From Sideroxydans sp. (lineage in GTDB: Bacteria; Pseudomonadota; Gammaproteobacteria; Burkholderiales; Gallionellaceae): a DNA stretch of 64,000 bases. Within the stretch, counting starts at the first letter, position 1; every line of letters starts with the position of its first letter. The stretch lies in the NCBI GenBank assembly GCA_024636935.1, contig JAGXGC010000022.1:62001-126000 (forward strand), in the 5' to 3' direction. Shown piece by piece: positions 1-10,319 of the stretch. The position numbers and the translations under genes were made by a program. The notes under the pieces are model-generated. The model was not told where the DNA came from and did not search any database. It saw only the letters and a list, made by a program, of their open reading frames with translations.

Positions 1-1
1 C

Positions 2-535
<534 letters not shown>

Positions 536-550
536 TTCGCATCATCCATC

Positions 551-633
551 CCGCCGAGGGGCGCTGCAGCAGTCACCACATGGTGAACCTGTCAGGCTCG
601 GCGGAGATGGTTCAACATGTAGCAACGGCGCCC
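551..633 (+). ncRNA. SAH riboswitch (ahcY motif)
   Basis: The leader of ahcY matches the S-adenosylhomocysteine riboswitch. An outer stem is formed by CCGCCGAG (551-558) and CTCGGCGG (597-604). The conserved GAGGGGCGCTGC segment follows the first strand, and CAACGGCGCCC (623-633) can pair back with GGGGCGC (558-564) as the pseudoknot. The inner ACATGGTGAACCTGTCAGG region supplies the remaining helix. In this family SAH binding raises expression of ahcY so that the inhibitory by-product is removed. The match was made by eye against the remembered consensus; a covariance-model search would settle it. Confidence 0.88.
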
Positions 634-658
634 ATTCATTAACTCATTAAATGAATGG
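632..658 (+). promoter_or_regulatory. Hairpin between SAH aptamer and ahcY ribosome-binding site
   Basis: CCATTCATT (632-640) and AATGAATGG (650-658) form a perfect nine-base-pair hairpin. The 3' arm runs into the GGAG ribosome-binding site at 657-660, and the 5' arm overlaps the last bases of the aptamer pseudoknot strand (628-633). This could let SAH binding free the ribosome-binding site, which fits an ON switch acting on translation. The switching mechanism is inferred; the complementarity is seen. Confidence 0.6.
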
Positions 659-666
659 AGTGCTTT

Positions 667-2070
<1,404 letters not shown>

Positions 2071-2094
2071 TTAACGGCTTGCAGGTATGATGAC

Positions 2095-2121
2095 GAGGGG
2101 CGGACGTCAGGTTCGCCCCTC
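2095..2121 (+). terminator. Terminator-like hairpin after ahcY
   Basis: GAGGGGCG (2095-2102) and CGCCCCTC (2114-2121) form an eight-base-pair G+C-rich stem with an 11-base loop just after the ahcY stop, followed by a weak TTAACTT tail. A Rho-independent terminator or attenuator is likely, although the U-run is poor. Confidence 0.6.
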
Positions 2122-2145
2122 TTAACTTGTAAAATATAGAAAGGG

Positions 2146-2281
2146 CACCTCGAAAAACCGTAGCGAGCAGTTTGAGTGCAAGGCGCACGGCACGCAGAAA
2201 CCGGAATGTACACAAAGTACATGAGGATTTTGAGTGCTGCGCAACGCGGCAATCGGACTGCGCAGTAGGTTTTGCGGGGTG
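2146..2281 (+). repeat. Interspersed inverted-repeat element with central GTAC hairpin
   Basis: The segment begins CACCTCGAAAAACC and ends GGTTTTGCGGGGTG, which are imperfect inverted copies of each other. Its centre is a palindrome, ATGTAC (2206-2211), ACAAA, GTACAT (2217-2222). There is no open reading frame. The same layout (inverted ends plus a GTAC-N5-GTAC core) recurs between two nif genes at 24,197-24,303. This looks like a non-coding MITE-like or REP-like element of the kind scattered through betaproteobacterial genomes. Confidence 0.6.
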
Positions 2282-2288
2282 AACTAAA

Positions 2289-2678
2289 ATGCTGCTACGA
2301 CTGTTGTTTCTCTGGAGCCTAAATTCGCTGGCGTTGATCGCCGTGGCGAGCTTCGTACCGGGCATCCATGTGGACGGCTTCATGGCCGCCTTCGTGGCTG
2401 CGCTAGTGCTGGGACTGGTAAACACCTTGCTCAGGCCGATCTTTCTGGTGCTGACATTGCCGGTCACCGTGCTTTCGCTAGGACTGTTCATTCTGGTCAT
2501 CAACGGCCTGATGTTCTGGTTCGCAGGTTCCATCCTGCGCGGCTTCATCGTCGACAGCTTTGGGCATGCCGTGATGGGTGCCATACTGTTCAGCATATTT
2601 TCATGGGCGCTGTCCGCAGCTGCCGCACAACTATTGGTGAGGAAACATGGGAAATCCAACGACCCCGATCAGCTTTGA
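2289..2678 (+). CDS. Phage-holin-family (YvlD-type) small membrane protein
   Basis: This 129-residue protein is almost entirely hydrophobic, with four predicted membrane spans: about 4-20, 28-50, 55-78 and 95-118. The motif GLVNTLLRPIFLVLTLPVTVLSLGLF is typical of the YvlD / 'phage holin family IV' proteins, which are chromosomal inner-membrane proteins of unknown function rather than true holins. It overlaps the start of metF by 32 bases, so the two are probably translated together. The gene commonly sits between ahcY and metF in betaproteobacteria (from memory), but no role in methionine metabolism is known. Confidence 0.85.
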   Translation: MLLRLLFLWSLNSLALIAVASFVPGIHVDGFMAAFVAALVLGLVNTLLRPIFLVLTLPVTVLSLGLFILVINGLMFWFAGSILRGFIVDSFGHAVMGAILFSIFSWALSAAAAQLLVRKHGKSNDPDQL

Positions 2679-3489
2679 ATTCTTTCCGCCGCAAACGCCG
2701 GAAGGCGCAAGCAAACTGACTGCTGCACGCCAGCGGCTGGCCACATTTAAACCGGAATTCTTCTCCGTCACTTTCGGTGCAGGCGGCTCCACACAGGATC
2801 GCACGCTGGACACCATCAAGCAGATCCATGCCGAAGGTCACAGTGCTGCACCGCATTTGTCCTGCGTCGGCAGCACACGCGACAACATCCGCAGCTTGCT
2901 GAACACCTATAAAGACATGGGCATCAAGCGCATCGTCGCCTTGCGCGGCGACTTGCCCTCCGGCATGGGTAGCATCGGCGAGTTCCAATACGCGAATGAA
3001 CTGGTGAGTTTCATCCGCGCGCAGACAGGCGAACACTTCCACATCGAAGTCGCTGCCTATCCCGAGTTCCATCCGCAGGCCAAATCGGTGCGCGATGACA
3101 TGCTCAACTACAAGCGCAAGATCAACGCAGGCGCCAACTCGGCCATCACACAATACTTCTACAACGCCGACGCCTACTTCCGCTTCGTCGATGAGACGCG
3201 CAAGCTGGGTGTCGATGCGCCCATCGTACCCGGCATCATGCCCATCGTGCGTTACTCGCAGTTGGCGCGTTTTTCCGAGATGTGCGGCGCAGAGATCCCG
3301 CGCTGGATGCGCAAGACCATGGAAGGCTACGGCGACGATGTGGAGTCGGTGCAGAACTTCGGTCTCGATGTCGTGAGCAAGCTGTGCGAAAAGCTCATCG
3401 CAGGCGGTGTGCCCGCATTGCACTTCTACACATTGAATCAGGCCAAGGCCTCCATCGATATCCTGCAACGTCTGGGCTATCGCGCGTAA
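2647..3489 (+). CDS. metF: 5,10-methylenetetrahydrofolate reductase
   Basis: MetF reduces 5,10-methylene-THF to 5-methyl-THF with FAD and NADH, providing the methyl group for methionine synthesis. The 280-residue TIM-barrel protein shows SFEFFPPQTPEGASKL at the start, the VTFGAGGSTQDRTLDT motif, the LRGDLPSG segment and the NAGANSAITQYFYN flavin/folate region. The ATG at 2647 is preceded by GTGAGGAAAC, and it lies within the 3' end of the preceding membrane-protein gene. It completes the activated-methyl-cycle set metK-ahcY-metF. Confidence 0.97.
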   Translation: MGNPTTPISFEFFPPQTPEGASKLTAARQRLATFKPEFFSVTFGAGGSTQDRTLDTIKQIHAEGHSAAPHLSCVGSTRDNIRSLLNTYKDMGIKRIVALRGDLPSGMGSIGEFQYANELVSFIRAQTGEHFHIEVAAYPEFHPQAKSVRDDMLNYKRKINAGANSAITQYFYNADAYFRFVDETRKLGVDAPIVPGIMPIVRYSQLARFSEMCGAEIPRWMRKTMEGYGDDVESVQNFGLDVVSKLCEKLIAGGVPALHFYTLNQAKASIDILQRLGYRA

Positions 3490-3508
3490 CCGAAAGCAAG
3501 TTGAAGCC

Positions 3509-4846
3509 ATGAAGAAACCCGAACTCCTGTTGCCTGCCGCCTCGCTGGAAAAAATGCGCACCGCTTACGCCTACGGGGCGGATGCGGTATATGCCGGCCA
3601 ACCGCGTTACTCCCTGCGCGTGCGCAACAACGAGTTCATGATGGAACAACTCTCCCAGGGCATCGAAGAAGCACATGCGCTGGGCAAGCAGTTCTACGTT
3701 GCCAGCAATCTGATGCCGCACAACGCCAAGCTAAAGACTTACATGGCAGACATGGAACCCATCATCAAGATGAAGCCTGACGCGCTGATCATGGCCGACC
3801 CCGGCCTAATCGCCATGGTGCGCGAGAAGTGGCCGGAGCAGGTCGTCCACCTTTCCGTGCAAGCCAACACCGTCAACTATGCGGCAGTGAAATTCTGGAA
3901 GTCCATCGGCCTGTCACGCGTCATCCTGTCGCGCGAACTGTCGCTGGATGAGATCGAAGAGATCCGCCAAGAATGTCCCGACATGGAACTGGAAGTGTTC
4001 GTGCACGGCGCACTGTGCATCGCCTATTCAGGCCGCTGCCTGCTGTCCGGATATTTCAACCATCGCGATGCGAACCAGGGCACGTGCACCAACTCCTGCC
4101 GCTGGGATTACAAAGTGGAAAATTCCGCCGAAGACGGCACGGGGCACATCCAGAAGATCGACTTCGATTTCGACAAAGCACTGGGTGAAAGCGCACTATC
4201 CGATTGCGGTTCTCAACCGCGCCATCCGCTTGCGGACCGCGTGTATATGATCTCGAGACCGGATCATCCGGAAGAACTGATGCCCGTACTGGAAGACGAA
4301 CACGGCACCTACATCATGAACTCCAAAGACCTACGCGCCGTGGAACACGTCGAGAAACTGGTGAAGATCGGCATCGACTCGCTGAAGATCGAAGGCCGCA
4401 CCAAATCCATCTACTACGTAGCGCGCACCGCGCAGGTGTATCGCCAAGCCATCGACGATGCGATGAAGAACCGTCCGTTCGATTTGAAACTGCTGGGCGC
4501 ACTGGATGCACTGGCTAGTCGCGGCTACACAGATGGCTTCTACGAGCGCCACCACACGCATGAGCAGCAGAACTATATGCGCGGCCACTCCGAGAGCTTC
4601 CGCCAGCAATACGTGGGCGACATCGTCGCCTGTGCCGACGGCATGGCCGAGATCGCCGTGAAGAACAAGTTCTCTGTCGGCGACAAGTTGGAGATCATCC
4701 ATCCTTCCGGCAACAGCATCGTCGAACTGAGCGAGATGCAGAACCTTGATGGCGAGGCAGTCTCCGTTGCACCGGGCAGCGGCCACCATGTGCGCATCCC
4801 GATGCGGGGTGATCTTTCCAATGGCATGATCGCCCGCTTCATCTGA
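3509..4846 (+). CDS. trhP: U32-family tRNA hydroxylation protein TrhP (YegQ-type)
   Basis: This 445-residue peptidase-U32-like protein matches E. coli YegQ/TrhP, which takes part in prephenate-dependent 5-hydroxylation of uridine 34 in some tRNAs. Visible family features are the opening KPELLLPAASLEKMRTAYAYGADAVYAG, the segment VHGALCIAYSGRCLLSGYFN with its clustered cysteines, and NQGTCTNSCRWDY. These cysteines may hold an iron-sulfur cluster. It starts 19 bases after metF on the same strand. Distinguishing TrhP from related U32 proteins such as RlhA rests on length and on the YegQ-like ending. Confidence 0.88.
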   Translation: MKKPELLLPAASLEKMRTAYAYGADAVYAGQPRYSLRVRNNEFMMEQLSQGIEEAHALGKQFYVASNLMPHNAKLKTYMADMEPIIKMKPDALIMADPGLIAMVREKWPEQVVHLSVQANTVNYAAVKFWKSIGLSRVILSRELSLDEIEEIRQECPDMELEVFVHGALCIAYSGRCLLSGYFNHRDANQGTCTNSCRWDYKVENSAEDGTGHIQKIDFDFDKALGESALSDCGSQPRHPLADRVYMISRPDHPEELMPVLEDEHGTYIMNSKDLRAVEHVEKLVKIGIDSLKIEGRTKSIYYVARTAQVYRQAIDDAMKNRPFDLKLLGALDALASRGYTDGFYERHHTHEQQNYMRGHSESFRQQYVGDIVACADGMAEIAVKNKFSVGDKLEIIHPSGNSIVELSEMQNLDGEAVSVAPGSGHHVRIPMRGDLSNGMIARFI

Positions 4847-5003
4847 ACGCGCATCAAGCACGCTTGCCGATGACTGATAGATTCCCCTCACTCGTTAAGC
4901 AAAGCTTAATAAGTGCTCGCTATGATCCATTCCTGCCTAATGTGATCTGCAACTGCCCACCCGATCACTTTGGCCACCCCGATCAAGTCAAAGGAGAAGT
5001 TTG

Positions 5004-5552
5004 ATGAACTGGAAGAACACAGAAAGTCGTTATGGCTCGCTAACCATCGGCATCCACTGGCTGATGCTGCTGTTATTCATCGCCGTGTACGGCAGCATCG
5101 AGTTGCGCGAACTGTTCGAGAAAGGCAGCGACCCGCGCGAGATGCTGAAGAGTTGGCACTTCATGCTGGGTATCACGGTATTCATTCTGGTATGGCTGCG
5201 CATCGCCGCACGCTTGAGCGGTCCCACACCCGCAATCACACCCGAGCCCGCCAATATCCAGCAGCTCGCCGCCAAGCTATTGCATCTGGCGCTCTATGTG
5301 CTGATGATCGCCATGCCCATCAGCGGCTATCTGCTGCTCAGCGCCGCCGGCAAGCCTATTCCCTTCTTCGGATTTGAATTGCCCGCCTTGCTCGACACCG
5401 ACAAAGGACTGGCCAAACAGATCAAAGAAGTCCATGAATTCGTCGGCACAACCGGTTACTACCTGATCGGTGCGCATTTCGTCGCAGCGCTCTATCACCA
5501 CCTTATCGTGCGCGACAACAACATGACGCGCATGCTGCCGCAAAAGAAGTAA
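5004..5552 (+). CDS. Cytochrome b561 family protein
   Basis: The protein has 182 residues and four membrane spans with conserved histidines: GIHWLMLLLFIAVYG, WHFMLGITVFILVWLRIAAR, LLHLALYVLMIAMPISGYLL and YYLIGAHFVAALYHHLI. This is the CybB-type b561 family, which carries electrons from quinol to periplasmic acceptors such as superoxide. The ATG at 5004 is chosen over the in-frame TTG at 5001 because AAGGAG (4991-4996) lies eight bases upstream. It is followed nine bases later by the phosphoethanolamine transferase gene. Confidence 0.9.
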   Translation: MNWKNTESRYGSLTIGIHWLMLLLFIAVYGSIELRELFEKGSDPREMLKSWHFMLGITVFILVWLRIAARLSGPTPAITPEPANIQQLAAKLLHLALYVLMIAMPISGYLLLSAAGKPIPFFGFELPALLDTDKGLAKQIKEVHEFVGTTGYYLIGAHFVAALYHHLIVRDNNMTRMLPQKK

Positions 5553-5561
5553 CCCTGCTGC

Positions 5562-7187
5562 ATGAGCTTGCGTGACCAGCTGACCGAAAGATCGACCGCG
5601 CTCTATGAGCGCCTAGGCTTCAATCCGAGCGCGACGAAGTTCATCCTGATCTTCGCCGCGCTCAACGGTTTGCTGTATCACCTGCCGCTGTACTCCTTCG
5701 CCCTCAAAGACCTCGCCCCGCTCTCTTTCGCTAGCGTACTCACGCTGCTGACACTGTTCGTGCTGGTGATGCTGCTGACGGTGTTAGTGATGTTTATGTT
5801 CGCACTGGTGTCGCAACGCCTGCTCAAACCGCTGGCGATGCTGATCGTGTTCTGCAATGCCTTCGCGCTGTATTTCATCCAGACCTATCAGGCGGTGCTG
5901 GACAAGGCGATGATGGGCAATGTGTTCAACACCAACACCAGCGAAGCGAGCAGCTATCTGAGCTTCTCGTTCCTGTGGCATGTGCTGCTGTTCGGCGTGC
6001 TGCCTGCATGGTTGATCTCGCGCGTCACCATCAAACATGTATCGCGCCTGCGCACCATCGCCGCATTGCTGCTCTCATTCATCGTCGGGATTGGCTGGCT
6101 GTACGGCAATGCGCAGAGCTGGCTATGGATAGATAAACACGGACGCCAATTGGGCGGCATGATCCTGCCCTGGTCGTATGTGATCAATGCGACCCGCTAC
6201 CAAACCGAAAAGGCCATGCAGTCGCGCGAACTTGAACTGCTGCCAGCCGCGCATCTCACCACGCAAGACAAGACGGTCGTGGTGCTGGTGATCGGCGAAT
6301 CGGCACGCGCAGCGGACTTCTCTTTGTACGGCTATGCGCGCGACACCAACCCCATGTTGGAAAAGGCTGGTGTCACTGCCATCCGCAACGCGCATTCCTG
6401 TTCCACCTACACCACCGCCTCGCTGCAATGCATGTTGTCACATGTCGACACCAGCAACTCTTTGTTCCACAGCTTCGAAGCACTGCCTAGCTATCTGCAA
6501 CGCAGCGGCATAGACACCATCTGGCTCACACGCAATTGGGGCGAGCCACCGTTGAAGGTGAACACCTATCTGCGCGACACTGACATTCGCAGCAGCTGCA
6601 CAGGGCCGCACTGCGATTACGACGAAGTGTTGCTCACCGGCCTCCAACAACGCATCGCCGATACATCCAGTGACAAGGTGTTCGTAGTACTGCACCAATC
6701 CGGCAGCCACGGCCCTGATTACTACAACCACTATCCGGCTGACGGTGAGACGTTCAAACCGGTGTGTCGTTCGGTGCAGTTGCAGGATTGTTCGCCCGAG
6801 ACAGTCAACAACGCCTACGACAACACCATCCTCTACACCGACAAATTCCTGTCGGAGACGATAGATGTCTTGCGCGCGATACCGGACGCGCAGACATTGA
6901 TGGTGTACATCTCGGACCACGGCGAGTCGCTCGGCGAGTATGGCTTATACTTGCATGGCACACCTTATTCACTGGCACCGGACGTGCAGAAGGACATCCC
7001 TTACATCGTGTGGATGTCTAAAGCATTCAAGCAGCACAAGACATTGGCAGCCGATGTGGCGCTGGCAAACGCCAAGCATGCACAGCAGACCGTGTTCCAC
7101 AGCATCATGGGCGCGTTCGATCTGCGCAGTGACATCTACGACCCCAAGCTGGACATCTTCCAAGATGCCGCGAACAAGAAACGATAA
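5562..7187 (+). CDS. eptA: EptA/Mcr-type phosphoethanolamine--lipid A transferase
   Basis: The 541-residue protein has an N-terminal membrane domain of about five spans (roughly residues 20-185) and a C-terminal periplasmic sulfatase-fold domain. The domain carries VLVIGESARAADFSLYGYAR (zinc-binding glutamate), the nucleophile region HSCSTYTTASLQCMLSH, VVLHQSGSHGPDYYNHYP and YISDHGESLGEYGLYLHG. These mark the family that moves phosphoethanolamine from phosphatidylethanolamine to lipid A or core sugars, lowering outer-membrane charge. The following PAP2 gene begins nine bases later, so the two probably form a lipid-modification pair. Exact acceptor specificity cannot be read from sequence. Confidence 0.88.
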   Translation: MSLRDQLTERSTALYERLGFNPSATKFILIFAALNGLLYHLPLYSFALKDLAPLSFASVLTLLTLFVLVMLLTVLVMFMFALVSQRLLKPLAMLIVFCNAFALYFIQTYQAVLDKAMMGNVFNTNTSEASSYLSFSFLWHVLLFGVLPAWLISRVTIKHVSRLRTIAALLLSFIVGIGWLYGNAQSWLWIDKHGRQLGGMILPWSYVINATRYQTEKAMQSRELELLPAAHLTTQDKTVVVLVIGESARAADFSLYGYARDTNPMLEKAGVTAIRNAHSCSTYTTASLQCMLSHVDTSNSLFHSFEALPSYLQRSGIDTIWLTRNWGEPPLKVNTYLRDTDIRSSCTGPHCDYDEVLLTGLQQRIADTSSDKVFVVLHQSGSHGPDYYNHYPADGETFKPVCRSVQLQDCSPETVNNAYDNTILYTDKFLSETIDVLRAIPDAQTLMVYISDHGESLGEYGLYLHGTPYSLAPDVQKDIPYIVWMSKAFKQHKTLAADVALANAKHAQQTVFHSIMGAFDLRSDIYDPKLDIFQDAANKKR

Positions 7188-7196
7188 GGAATCCGC

Positions 7197-7799
7197 TTGA
7201 GCAAGTGGCGCGACCATCTTCCGAAGAAACGACCGATGGGCTTCATCGCTGCCTGCCTATTGAGTTTGGTGGTGTGTGTGTTCTACCCGTCCGACCTCGC
7301 CAGCTACCGAACGAACTTGGATGCAGAAAGACCGTTCTGGGTCGAACCGACCGAAACCAAGCTGCGCTTCGTCAATACCATCGCCCAAGTCGCTATGCCA
7401 CTACTGCTACGTGACAAAGAAGGCATGGTGCAACTGCTCACCCTGGCCGTCACCACCACCATCGCGACACAAGGATTGAAACGCATCGTAAACGATGTGC
7501 ACGTTGGCGGCACCCGCCTCGGCGAACGCCCCTACGCACCGGACAGCCGCCACAACATGCCTTCCGGCCATTCATCCATGTCTTCCTGCGCTGTGTACTT
7601 CGTGGCACGCCGCTATGGTTGGCAACACTTGTTCTATCTTGTACCCATCCTGCTGCTCACCATGGGTGCACGCCTGATGCTGGATGCCCATACACTTTCC
7701 GCCGTGCTCGCCGGTTGCCTGATCGGCTTCATCTGCGCCGCGTGGTTCACCTCGCCATATCGCAAGAACCCCAAACATCCTTCAGCAAGCGATGTCTAA
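7197..7799 (+). CDS. PAP2-family phosphatase (lipid phosphatase)
   Basis: The 200-residue membrane protein contains the three PAP2 phosphatase motifs: K...RP in the segment KRIVNDVHVGGTRLGERP, MPSGHSSMSS with the central histidine, and the R...H pair in GARLMLDAHTLSAVLAG. Such enzymes remove phosphate from undecaprenyl diphosphate, phosphatidate or lipid A. The TTG start at 7197 has AAGGA (7187-7191) upstream; the next ATG at 7236 would remove the first hydrophilic stretch only. Its placement behind an EptA-like gene points to envelope lipid remodelling. Confidence 0.85.
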   Translation: MSKWRDHLPKKRPMGFIAACLLSLVVCVFYPSDLASYRTNLDAERPFWVEPTETKLRFVNTIAQVAMPLLLRDKEGMVQLLTLAVTTTIATQGLKRIVNDVHVGGTRLGERPYAPDSRHNMPSGHSSMSSCAVYFVARRYGWQHLFYLVPILLLTMGARLMLDAHTLSAVLAGCLIGFICAAWFTSPYRKNPKHPSASDV

Positions 7800-7860
7800 A
7801 ATGCATAAACGATGCACAGCAAAATCAAGCTGGATATGTGATTAAAGAAGGCGGCGAAAA

Positions 7861-8865
7861 GTGAGAATTAAGCAAGAAGGATACAAAGGCACCACCCGAA
7901 ATTTGTTTGATTTACTTGGTACCGATGAAACGGGTTTATCAAAAGCCTTCTCATTCCTACTGGCCTCAGAGCGCTCAATCCTCTATAGATTTCTAAGAGC
8001 AATCGGCATTGCAGCTAATAATACCGAGTCCAATTTCGTTTCAACATCTATTGAAATAGAGCGCGTTCGCCATGAAGGTCGCACAGACATTGAAATTCGG
8101 CAATCTGGCAAGTTTCATGTAATTGTTGAATGCAAGGTTGGTAAAAATCGGATTTCACAACAAAGAACGCAGTACCTAAATTGTTTTGACGACGTTCCAC
8201 AAAAGACACTTTGCTTCATAACTCAGGAAAGAGACAACAATCTAGAAGTATCAAATGACATTTGTATCCACTACAAGGGATGGCTGGATGTTATTGATCT
8301 GCTTGAGCCTAAAGATTTTGAAAGTACCCTTATTAAAGAATTTGCAAGTTACGCTACTCGGAGTTTCAAAATGCGCGATCAAAAAGAAGTCCTCATCCAA
8401 GACTTAGCAGACCCTAATGAAATACAGCGATACGAAAACCACAATATCTACCGTCGCAATAAAACCTTCGGGAGTCCGCTATATTTCGCACCATATTTCA
8501 CTAGATCTGCCCAAAAGGCTGGTAGCACAGACCAAGAAGGAATTACTTCATTATCAAAAGTTCTTGGCGTTTTAACAGTGAAACCAGAAAATGTAACTAG
8601 CTTTGAAGATGCATTACTAGATTTTGCTGATGGAGATAAAGAGCTCGTATCAAAATGGCTAAAGGGGATTGAAGGTGACACGCCTGATTTCTTTACATAC
8701 TATTTTCTTGCAGATCCAGTTCGATGGAACAAACCATTACTAAAGGATGGTGGAAGAGAAGTCGGAAGAGGGAAGAACTGGATTGCGGCAATGATCCCCC
8801 CAAATCGCTGTGTTACATTTGAAGAATTCACCAAAAGAATTATTCTAGCAACATCGAAACCATGA
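7861..8865 (+). CDS. A+T-rich PD-(D/E)XK nuclease-like protein
   Basis: This 334-residue protein has the core of a PD-(D/E)XK nuclease at about residues 75-105: GRTDIEIR followed by HVIVECKVGKNRISQQRTQYL, giving D, then E-x-K. No known partner gene (methylase, helicase or toxin) is adjacent. The gene starts with GTG and its base composition is clearly richer in A and T than its neighbours, with codons such as aaa, aat and tta abundant, which suggests recent transfer. Its last four bases overlap the start of yhcH as ATGA. It may be a solitary defence or repair nuclease; the family match is by motif only. Confidence 0.6.
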   Translation: MRIKQEGYKGTTRNLFDLLGTDETGLSKAFSFLLASERSILYRFLRAIGIAANNTESNFVSTSIEIERVRHEGRTDIEIRQSGKFHVIVECKVGKNRISQQRTQYLNCFDDVPQKTLCFITQERDNNLEVSNDICIHYKGWLDVIDLLEPKDFESTLIKEFASYATRSFKMRDQKEVLIQDLADPNEIQRYENHNIYRRNKTFGSPLYFAPYFTRSAQKAGSTDQEGITSLSKVLGVLTVKPENVTSFEDALLDFADGDKELVSKWLKGIEGDTPDFFTYYFLADPVRWNKPLLKDGGREVGRGKNWIAAMIPPNRCVTFEEFTKRIILATSKP

Positions 8866-9320
8866 TCCTCTCCGCACTCTCCCAGTCCGAACACTACGAA
8901 AAACTGCATCCGCTGTTCGCGCGTGCGTTCGCACACATTCGCAGCACCGATTTCTTCAGTCTCGCGCCGGGACGTTATCCCATCATCGGTGACGACCTGA
9001 TCGCCATCGTTGAGCAAGTACCGGCGAAGACCAAAGAAATGGCGAAGCTGGAAGCGCATCGCAAGTTCATCGACATCCAACTAGTGTTGGAAGGTGACGA
9101 GACAATGGGATGGAAACCGTTAGAGGATTGTCTGAATCCGGTGAGTGAGCACAGCGAGGAAAAGGACATTCGTTTCTTCCACGATGCACCGGCTTCCTAC
9201 GTGCCGGTGCCACCGGATCACTTCTGTATCTTCTTCCCGGAGGATGCACATGCGCCACTCATTGGAACGGGCACAGTACGCAAGGTGATCTTCAAGGTGG
9301 CGGTAAAACCGGCTGCCTAA
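8862..9320 (+). CDS. YhcH/YjgK/YiaL family protein
   Basis: This 152-residue cupin-like protein belongs to the YhcH/YjgK/YiaL (DUF386) family. The family's features are seen in the IDIQLVLEGDETMGW segment and in the metal-site region PDHFCIFFPEDAHAPLIG near the C-terminus. YhcH in E. coli is linked to sialic acid use and other members to sugar isomerisation, but no sugar genes lie nearby here. It overlaps the upstream A+T-rich nuclease gene by an ATGA, yet its own composition is that of the host genome. The exact substrate is unknown. Confidence 0.85.
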   Translation: MILSALSQSEHYEKLHPLFARAFAHIRSTDFFSLAPGRYPIIGDDLIAIVEQVPAKTKEMAKLEAHRKFIDIQLVLEGDETMGWKPLEDCLNPVSEHSEEKDIRFFHDAPASYVPVPPDHFCIFFPEDAHAPLIGTGTVRKVIFKVAVKPAA

Positions 9321-9327
9321 GAACTTC

Positions 9328-9437
9328 GTCATTCCGGCGTAGGCCGGAATCCAGCGCAGTTATTCAACATGCCTTGGGCTTTGTCCTGCGTAGCAGGAAT
9401 TCTCATATAACTGGATTCCGGCCTCCGCCGGAATGAC
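9328..9437. repeat. Inverted-repeat element, copy 1 (ATTCCGGC type)
   Basis: GTCATTCCGGCGTAGGCCGG at the left end and its near-exact inverse, ending CCGCCGGAATGAC, at the right end enclose a short non-coding middle. The element fills the space between the convergent yhcH and ttcA genes. Related copies are at 27,013-27,145, 33,339-33,442 and 53,596-53,719. Confidence 0.8.
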
Positions 9438-9443
9438 AGCAAT

Positions 9444-10295
9444 TTAGTTGTCGTCGAACGCCACGTCGCCTTCCGCGACGTGATCGCCAACCTTGATTCC
9501 CTTGAAGTCGAACAGACTGCCATCGAGCAAGTGTGAGGGTCGCACGTTCTGCATGGCGGTGAAGATGGTCTGCGAACGTCCCGGATACTGGCGCTCCCAG
9601 TCGGTCAGCATCTGCTTGATGTTCTGCCTTTGCAGGTTCTCCTGCGAACCGCACAGATTGCACGGGATGATGGGGAACTCCATGCCACGCGCATACCGGG
9701 CGATGTCCTTCTCGGCACAATAAGCCAGCGGACGGATCACCACGTGGTCGCCCTTGTCGGTCACCAGCTTGGGGGGCATCGCCTTCAGTTTTCCGCCGAA
9801 GAACATATTGAGGAACAGCGTCTCGGTCATGTCGTCGCGATGGTGGCCCAACGCGATCTTGTTCGCGCCCAGCTCACCCGCCACCTTATAGATGATGCCG
9901 CGACGCAGACGCGAGCACAGTGAACAGGTGGTTTTTCCCTCGGGGATCTTCTCTTTGACGATGGAGTAGGTGTCCTGTGCCTCGATATGGAAATCGACAC
10001 CGAGGTTCTTCAGGTAATTGGGCAACACATCTTCCGGGAAGCCCGGCTGCTTCTGATCGAGGTTCATCGCGATCAGTTTGAAATCAATCGGCGCACGCTT
10101 CTGCAAAGTGCGCAGAATGTCGAGCAGCGTGTAGGAATCCTTGCCGCCGGAGAGACATACCATCACCACATCGCCGTCCTCGATCATGTTGAAATCGCCG
10201 ATGGCTTTGCCGACCGAACTTTCCAAACGACCTTTGAGACGATTGAAGTTGGTGGAGTTGTGTTCGAAATGAATGGGTTGTGTGATGTCGTTCAT
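9444..10295 (-). CDS. ttcA: tRNA 2-thiocytidine(32) synthetase TtcA
   Basis: TtcA thiolates cytidine 32 in certain tRNAs, using ATP and a [4Fe-4S] cluster. The 283-residue protein carries the PP-loop ATP motif [15 protein letters not shown] near residue 50, the [12 protein letters not shown] motif and a second CNLCG motif near residue 220, which together hold the cluster. [19 protein letters not shown] is also characteristic. The gene is convergent with yhcH, with a repeat element in the gap, and 24 bases separate its start from the end of the pteridine reductase gene upstream. Confidence 0.96.
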   Translation of the reverse strand: MNDITQPIHFEHNSTNFNRLKGRLESSVGKAIGDFNMIEDGDVVMVCLSGGKDSYTLLDILRTLQKRAPIDFKLIAMNLDQKQPGFPEDVLPNYLKNLGVDFHIEAQDTYSIVKEKIPEGKTTCSLCSRLRRGIIYKVAGELGANKIALGHHRDDMTETLFLNMFFGGKLKAMPPKLVTDKGDHVVIRPLAYCAEKDIARYARGMEFPIIPCNLCGSQENLQRQNIKQMLTDWERQYPGRSQTIFTAMQNVRPSHLLDGSLFDFKGIKVGDHVAEGDVAFDDN

Positions 10296-10319
10296 GATCG
10301 GTTCAAATGATTAGCTGAT

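Noticed and set aside
655-666. Longer ahcY start at ATG 655
   Set aside because: It would lie within the regulatory hairpin and before the GGAG ribosome-binding site that serves ATG 667.
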